A DNA stretch of 64,000 nt. It comes from Thermodesulfobacteriota bacterium (GTDB lineage: Bacteria > Desulfobacterota > Thermodesulfobacteria > Thermodesulfobacteriales > Thermodesulfobacteriaceae). Position numbers and translations under genes: made by a program. A model generated the notes under the pieces. That model saw only the letters and a program-made list of their open reading frames with translations, did not search any database and was not told where the DNA came from. Positions 60,503-64,000 of this stretch are shown here, in pieces; position 1 is the first letter of the stretch; each line of letters opens with the position of its first letter. Location of the stretch: the NCBI GenBank assembly GCA_013153525.1, contig JAADEG010000033.1:1-64000 (forward strand), given 5' to 3'.

Positions 60503-61439
60503 AAGTTTAAGCGGAATTTTGGTAATAGACAAACCAGAAGGACTGACATCTACAAAAGCTTTAGAAAAGGTTAAAAAAATTTTACGAGTTAAAAAGGCAG
60601 GACACGGTGGAACCCTTGATCCCATAGCAACAGGAGTATTGCCCGTTTTTTTGGGAAAAGCAACGAAAGTAGCTCAAATTTTCTTAGAAGGTGATAAAGT
60701 CTATGAAGGAGAGATGGAGCTTGGTATTACCACTACTACATACGACATCACAGGAGAGGTACTTGAGAAAAAAGAAGTTCCAAGGGATTTAAGTCTTGAA
60801 AAGTTACAGGAGCTTGCAGATAGTTTTAAAGGAGAACAAAAACAAACTCCACCTCCTTTTTCTGCTGCCAAGTTTAGAGGAAGACCACTTTATAAGTACG
60901 CAAGAGACGGGCTTTTTATTCCAAAAGAGCCAAAACCCATTAAAATATACGACTTTAGTATAAAGGAATTTGAGAGCAACAAGGTTAAGTTTTATCTACA
61001 CTGTTCAAAAGGTACCTATGTAAGGTCTATAGTACACGGTTTTGGACAAAAGCTTGGTTGTGGAGCAGTACTCACCAAGTTAAGAAGACTTAAAAAGAGT
61101 ATTTTTAGTATTGATCAGGCGATCACGATAGAAACTCTTAAAGAGCTCGTAGAAAAAAACGAGGTTGAAAAGGTAATAATTCCGATTAAGGATGCTCTTT
61201 CTTTCTTACCCAAGGTTATAGTAAGTGAGGAGTTTTCCAAGAGGATAATGGAAGGCAGACAGATGCATACGAGCTCTTTTCTTTCCTTTATTAAGTTTCA
61301 GAAGCTTACGATTACTCCTTCTGAAAAGTGGATAAGAATTATAAATACCAAAGGAAAACTTGTGGCAATAATAGAAAACCCACTTCTTAATCCTTCGTCT
61401 CCTTACATAAAATACTTTCGGGTGTTTAAGAATCAATAA
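60492..61439 (+). CDS. truB: tRNA pseudouridine55 synthase TruB
   Basis: SGILVIDKPEGLTSTKALEKVKKI, KAGHGGTLDPIATGVLPVFLGKATK. GTG start with caggag RBS preferred over the ORF start at 60465. Confidence 0.94.
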   Translation: MQSRSLSGILVIDKPEGLTSTKALEKVKKILRVKKAGHGGTLDPIATGVLPVFLGKATKVAQIFLEGDKVYEGEMELGITTTTYDITGEVLEKKEVPRDLSLEKLQELADSFKGEQKQTPPPFSAAKFRGRPLYKYARDGLFIPKEPKPIKIYDFSIKEFESNKVKFYLHCSKGTYVRSIVHGFGQKLGCGAVLTKLRRLKKSIFSIDQAITIETLKELVEKNEVEKVIIPIKDALSFLPKVIVSEEFSKRIMEGRQMHTSSFLSFIKFQKLTITPSEKWIRIINTKGKLVAIIENPLLNPSSPYIKYFRVFKNQ

Positions 61440-61440
61440 A

Positions 61441-62328
61441 ATGAAAAAACTCAAGGGATACTTTTTTCTTCTTTTAAGAATAGGGATTACAGCAGGTATT
61501 CTTTACTTCCTTTTAAAAAAGAGTGACTTTCAGAGACTTTGGGAGATATTTAAGCATGTTGCAGTAGGTTATTATTTAATAGCACTTGTCTGTTTTTTTG
61601 GGTTTCAGGCATTCGTTGCACTAAGGTGGAAGCTGATTTGTAAAATATGGGGATTTGAGTCAAACTACTCTTTTTACTTAAAGACCTATCTTATGAGTTT
61701 TTCCTTAAATACCGTGATGCCTGGAACAGTAGGGGGAGACTTTTTAAGAATCGTTCTTTTATCTAAGCGAGGATTGCAGTGGAAAAAAGCAAGTTTAAGT
61801 GTGTTTTACGACAGATTTTTTGGATTTTTGGGAATTTTCTTCTTACTTGCTGGTTTCGTACCTATATGGGGAAAGTTTCTGCCTCACAAACTTTACGAGT
61901 TTTTGTTGATTTTGAATTACGGAGTAATCGTAGGAGGATGTTTAATTCTTTTAATCTTTAAAAATTGGTTTAAAAACGAGTACTTCAAGCCTGTGGTTTT
62001 TCCTTACAATCTTAAACCACTTTTCTTAGGCATAGTAGTGCAAACCCTTCTCGTGTTTGAGTTCTTTTTTCTTGCCAAGGCTTTACACCTCAAGGTAAAA
62101 CTTCTTCACTTTTTCGTGATAATACCGGTTATTAGTTTCCTTTCTGCATTACCTATAAGTATTTCAGGGCTTGGAGTAAGAGAAGGAGGCTTGAGTTACT
62201 TTTTGCACCTTCTTAATTACTCTATAGAATACGGAATTTCTATAGGATTTCTTGCTTATAGCTTAATTTTGATTTGCGCAATTCCTGGATTGGTAATTTA
62301 CCTTAAAGAGAAAAAGTTGTGGAAGTAG
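61441..62328 (+). CDS. Lysylphosphatidylglycerol synthase-TM / UPF0104 flippase-like membrane protein
   Basis: FSLNTVMPGTVGGDFLRIVLLSKRGLQWKKASLSVFYDRFFGFLG; PISISGLGVREGGLSYFL. Confidence 0.88.
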   Translation: MKKLKGYFFLLLRIGITAGILYFLLKKSDFQRLWEIFKHVAVGYYLIALVCFFGFQAFVALRWKLICKIWGFESNYSFYLKTYLMSFSLNTVMPGTVGGDFLRIVLLSKRGLQWKKASLSVFYDRFFGFLGIFFLLAGFVPIWGKFLPHKLYEFLLILNYGVIVGGCLILLIFKNWFKNEYFKPVVFPYNLKPLFLGIVVQTLLVFEFFFLAKALHLKVKLLHFFVIIPVISFLSALPISISGLGVREGGLSYFLHLLNYSIEYGISIGFLAYSLILICAIPGLVIYLKEKKLWK

Positions 62329-62356
62329 CCCCTGATAGCCAAATAGCTATCAGGGG
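62329..62356. terminator. Convergent hairpin between flippase gene and ino1
   Basis: 11-bp perfect stem cccctgatagc/gctatcagggg with 6-nt loop; only a weak T tract. Confidence 0.6.
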
Positions 62357-62366
62357 TGATTAAACC

Positions 62367-63521
62367 TTAGGCTTTAAACATAGGTGATAGTCCAGCCCAC
62401 TCCCTCATTTTTTCGTAGGCAATTATTCTTGGTAAGTTGTGCATGTTTTCAGGACCAGGATTTTTCATGTAAAAAGCATTTACAGGATACACCGTACCAA
62501 ACTCACCTTTGGATATCGCTATTTTTCCGAGTCTTACGAGATCCACAATCAATCCAGCAAGAGCAGGGCTATCGTTAATTCTTCCGTTAATGATAAGCTC
62601 GTCTATAGCCTGATTAAAACTTTCGTACTCTATGTGCATGGCTATAAACTTTCTATCACCAAGAGGTTTCATGTAACCTGTTGGTTTAATGTAATGAGGA
62701 GCATCGTATCCAAGTATGTCTTTTACTATACTTGACTTGGTGTATTCTTTACTTTTGTTTCTGTCTGTGTCTGTAAGTGCGAGAAAGTCCGTATTTCCAC
62801 CAATGTTAAATTGAACTATGTCTTTTACTAATCTGTTCCTCTGAGCAAGGTGAGCAAGAAGGTCTGCTGTAAGAGGAGTTGCACCAGTTGCTCCGTCGTC
62901 TCCAAATATCACGAGTTTGTTCTCCTTAGCAAGCTCTACATAAGCAGGATCGTTTGCAATAAGGGTTGGAATTGCGTTTACGAATGCTGCTCCGTTGTTT
63001 TCTTTGGCGTAGTTTATTGCTGCTAAGGCGTAAATTTGAGTAGCAGTAAATCTTTCCTTTTCGTCTTTTTCCAGAGCTTCAAGTAGTTTTTCCTTTTCTC
63101 CAAACGGCTCAAATGCCTCAGTAGTGCACACATTTACGATAACATCAGGTTTTACCTCTTTCCACTCCTCAACGAGTTTTTCAATACAATCTTTTAGACT
63201 CATTTCGTCATCAAGTCCTTTAGCCTCTATAGGAAGGTTTCTTAAACTTTTTAGGTGTACACCTTTTTTAACTTTTACCTCTTTTAAGGTTTCGGGAATG
63301 TTTCCATCCCAATACTTAGAAGCAACATCAAACAGAGTTTTTCCTATTTTTGAACTATCTACATCGTAACTACCAACGATTTCAATCTCCTCAATTTTAA
63401 TAGGCAATTCGTTTTTTAAAGGAACTCCCTGATATCCAAGCTCTCCTTTTTTAATTCTTTCAAGTCCTATTGCAAAAATACTTGCTACATACCCCTGTCC
63501 AAGAATTACTACTTTTACCAT
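62367..63521 (-). CDS. ino1: myo-Inositol-1-phosphate synthase
   Basis: VVILGQGYVASIFAIGLERIKKG; NAIPTLIANDPAYVELAKENKLVIFGDDGATGATPLTADLLAHLAQRN; FNIGGNTDFLALTD. Confidence 0.95.
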   Translation of the reverse strand: MVKVVILGQGYVASIFAIGLERIKKGELGYQGVPLKNELPIKIEEIEIVGSYDVDSSKIGKTLFDVASKYWDGNIPETLKEVKVKKGVHLKSLRNLPIEAKGLDDEMSLKDCIEKLVEEWKEVKPDVIVNVCTTEAFEPFGEKEKLLEALEKDEKERFTATQIYALAAINYAKENNGAAFVNAIPTLIANDPAYVELAKENKLVIFGDDGATGATPLTADLLAHLAQRNRLVKDIVQFNIGGNTDFLALTDTDRNKSKEYTKSSIVKDILGYDAPHYIKPTGYMKPLGDRKFIAMHIEYESFNQAIDELIINGRINDSPALAGLIVDLVRLGKIAISKGEFGTVYPVNAFYMKNPGPENMHNLPRIIAYEKMREWAGLSPMFKA

Positions 63522-63539
63522 CTCCTCACCTCCTATTTA

Positions 63540-64000
63540 TTAATTTTTTTCTTTATGAATACACGCCAAAATAAGCGTTAATAACACTCTTAAATTGGTA
63601 AGAACGGCTAAAAACACGAACATCCACTTTATTTTGTTAAATACGCAAAACCACATAATAGCAAAAATTCTTTCGTCTCTTTTTCCAGGTAAAAACTTAA
63701 GTGCAGGAACTTTTTGATACATGTCTTCAAAAAACGAAGCTTTGTATCTTTCTGTAGAATAACTAACCATAACAGAACCAAAAACTGCAAGAAGTATTAC
63801 AAGCCACATGTTAAAACTTGGTTTTATTTTCCAGGCTAAGGAAAACAAAAAGGCAAAATCCACATACCTATCAAGTACTGAATCTATGTAACCTCCAAGT
63901 TTAGAGGTTCTCATTGAAGCCCTTGCAATTTCTCCGTCAACTCCGTCAATTATAGAACTTACTTGATAAAGAATACCTGCTATTGGAATACTCCACCACA
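63540..64000 (-). CDS. CDP-alcohol phosphotransferase domain (partial, runs off window), DIPP-synthase-like
   Basis: Open to the window edge; DGVDGEIARASMRTSKLGGYIDSVLDRYVD fits D-x2-DG-x2-AR-x8-G-x3-D-x3-D exactly. Confidence 0.88.
   Translation of the reverse strand, partial: WWSIPIAGILYQVSSIIDGVDGEIARASMRTSKLGGYIDSVLDRYVDFAFLFSLAWKIKPSFNMWLVILLAVFGSVMVSYSTERYKASFFEDMYQKVPALKFLPGKRDERIFAIMWFCVFNKIKWMFVFLAVLTNLRVLLTLILACIHKEKN

Overview
This 64 kb AT-rich bacterial window looks like a compact genome of an anaerobic thermophile. Thermodesulfobacteriota-like is my inference from gene content only. Housekeeping genes flank a large cytochrome region. Left side (minus strand, about 0.1-8.6 kb): tRNA-Ala, cupin, AmgK/MurU-like pair, TatA/TatC, transketolase, IlvH/IlvB, slipin. 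Right side (about 43-64 kb): TrmFO, YajC, Tgt, flagellin with two SapC paralogs, RibD, KdsB, InfB-YlxP-RbfA-NrnA-TruB, Ino1 plus a partial CDP-alcohol phosphotransferase. The centre (about 10.1-35.8 kb) encodes seven multiheme c-type cytochromes. I count 105 CXXCH motifs by eye, plus two CX5CH motifs. They comprise a 21-heme protein coupled to a membrane cytochrome b, two tandem 12-heme proteins, two OmcS-like six-heme nanowire-type cytochromes, a 42-heme protein and an octaheme protein. From 18.7 to 35.8 kb these are interleaved, in one 13-gene apparent operon with overlapping genes, with beta-propeller (NHL-like) proteins, an outer-membrane beta-barrel, three CsgG/TolB-N-like proteins, a SurA/parvulin-like PPIase and ResB. 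I read this as a complete candidate extracellular electron transfer / cytochrome-nanowire production locus with its own export and assembly module. It is followed by Wzz/Wzi polysaccharide genes and a PilMNOPQ type IV pilus operon.
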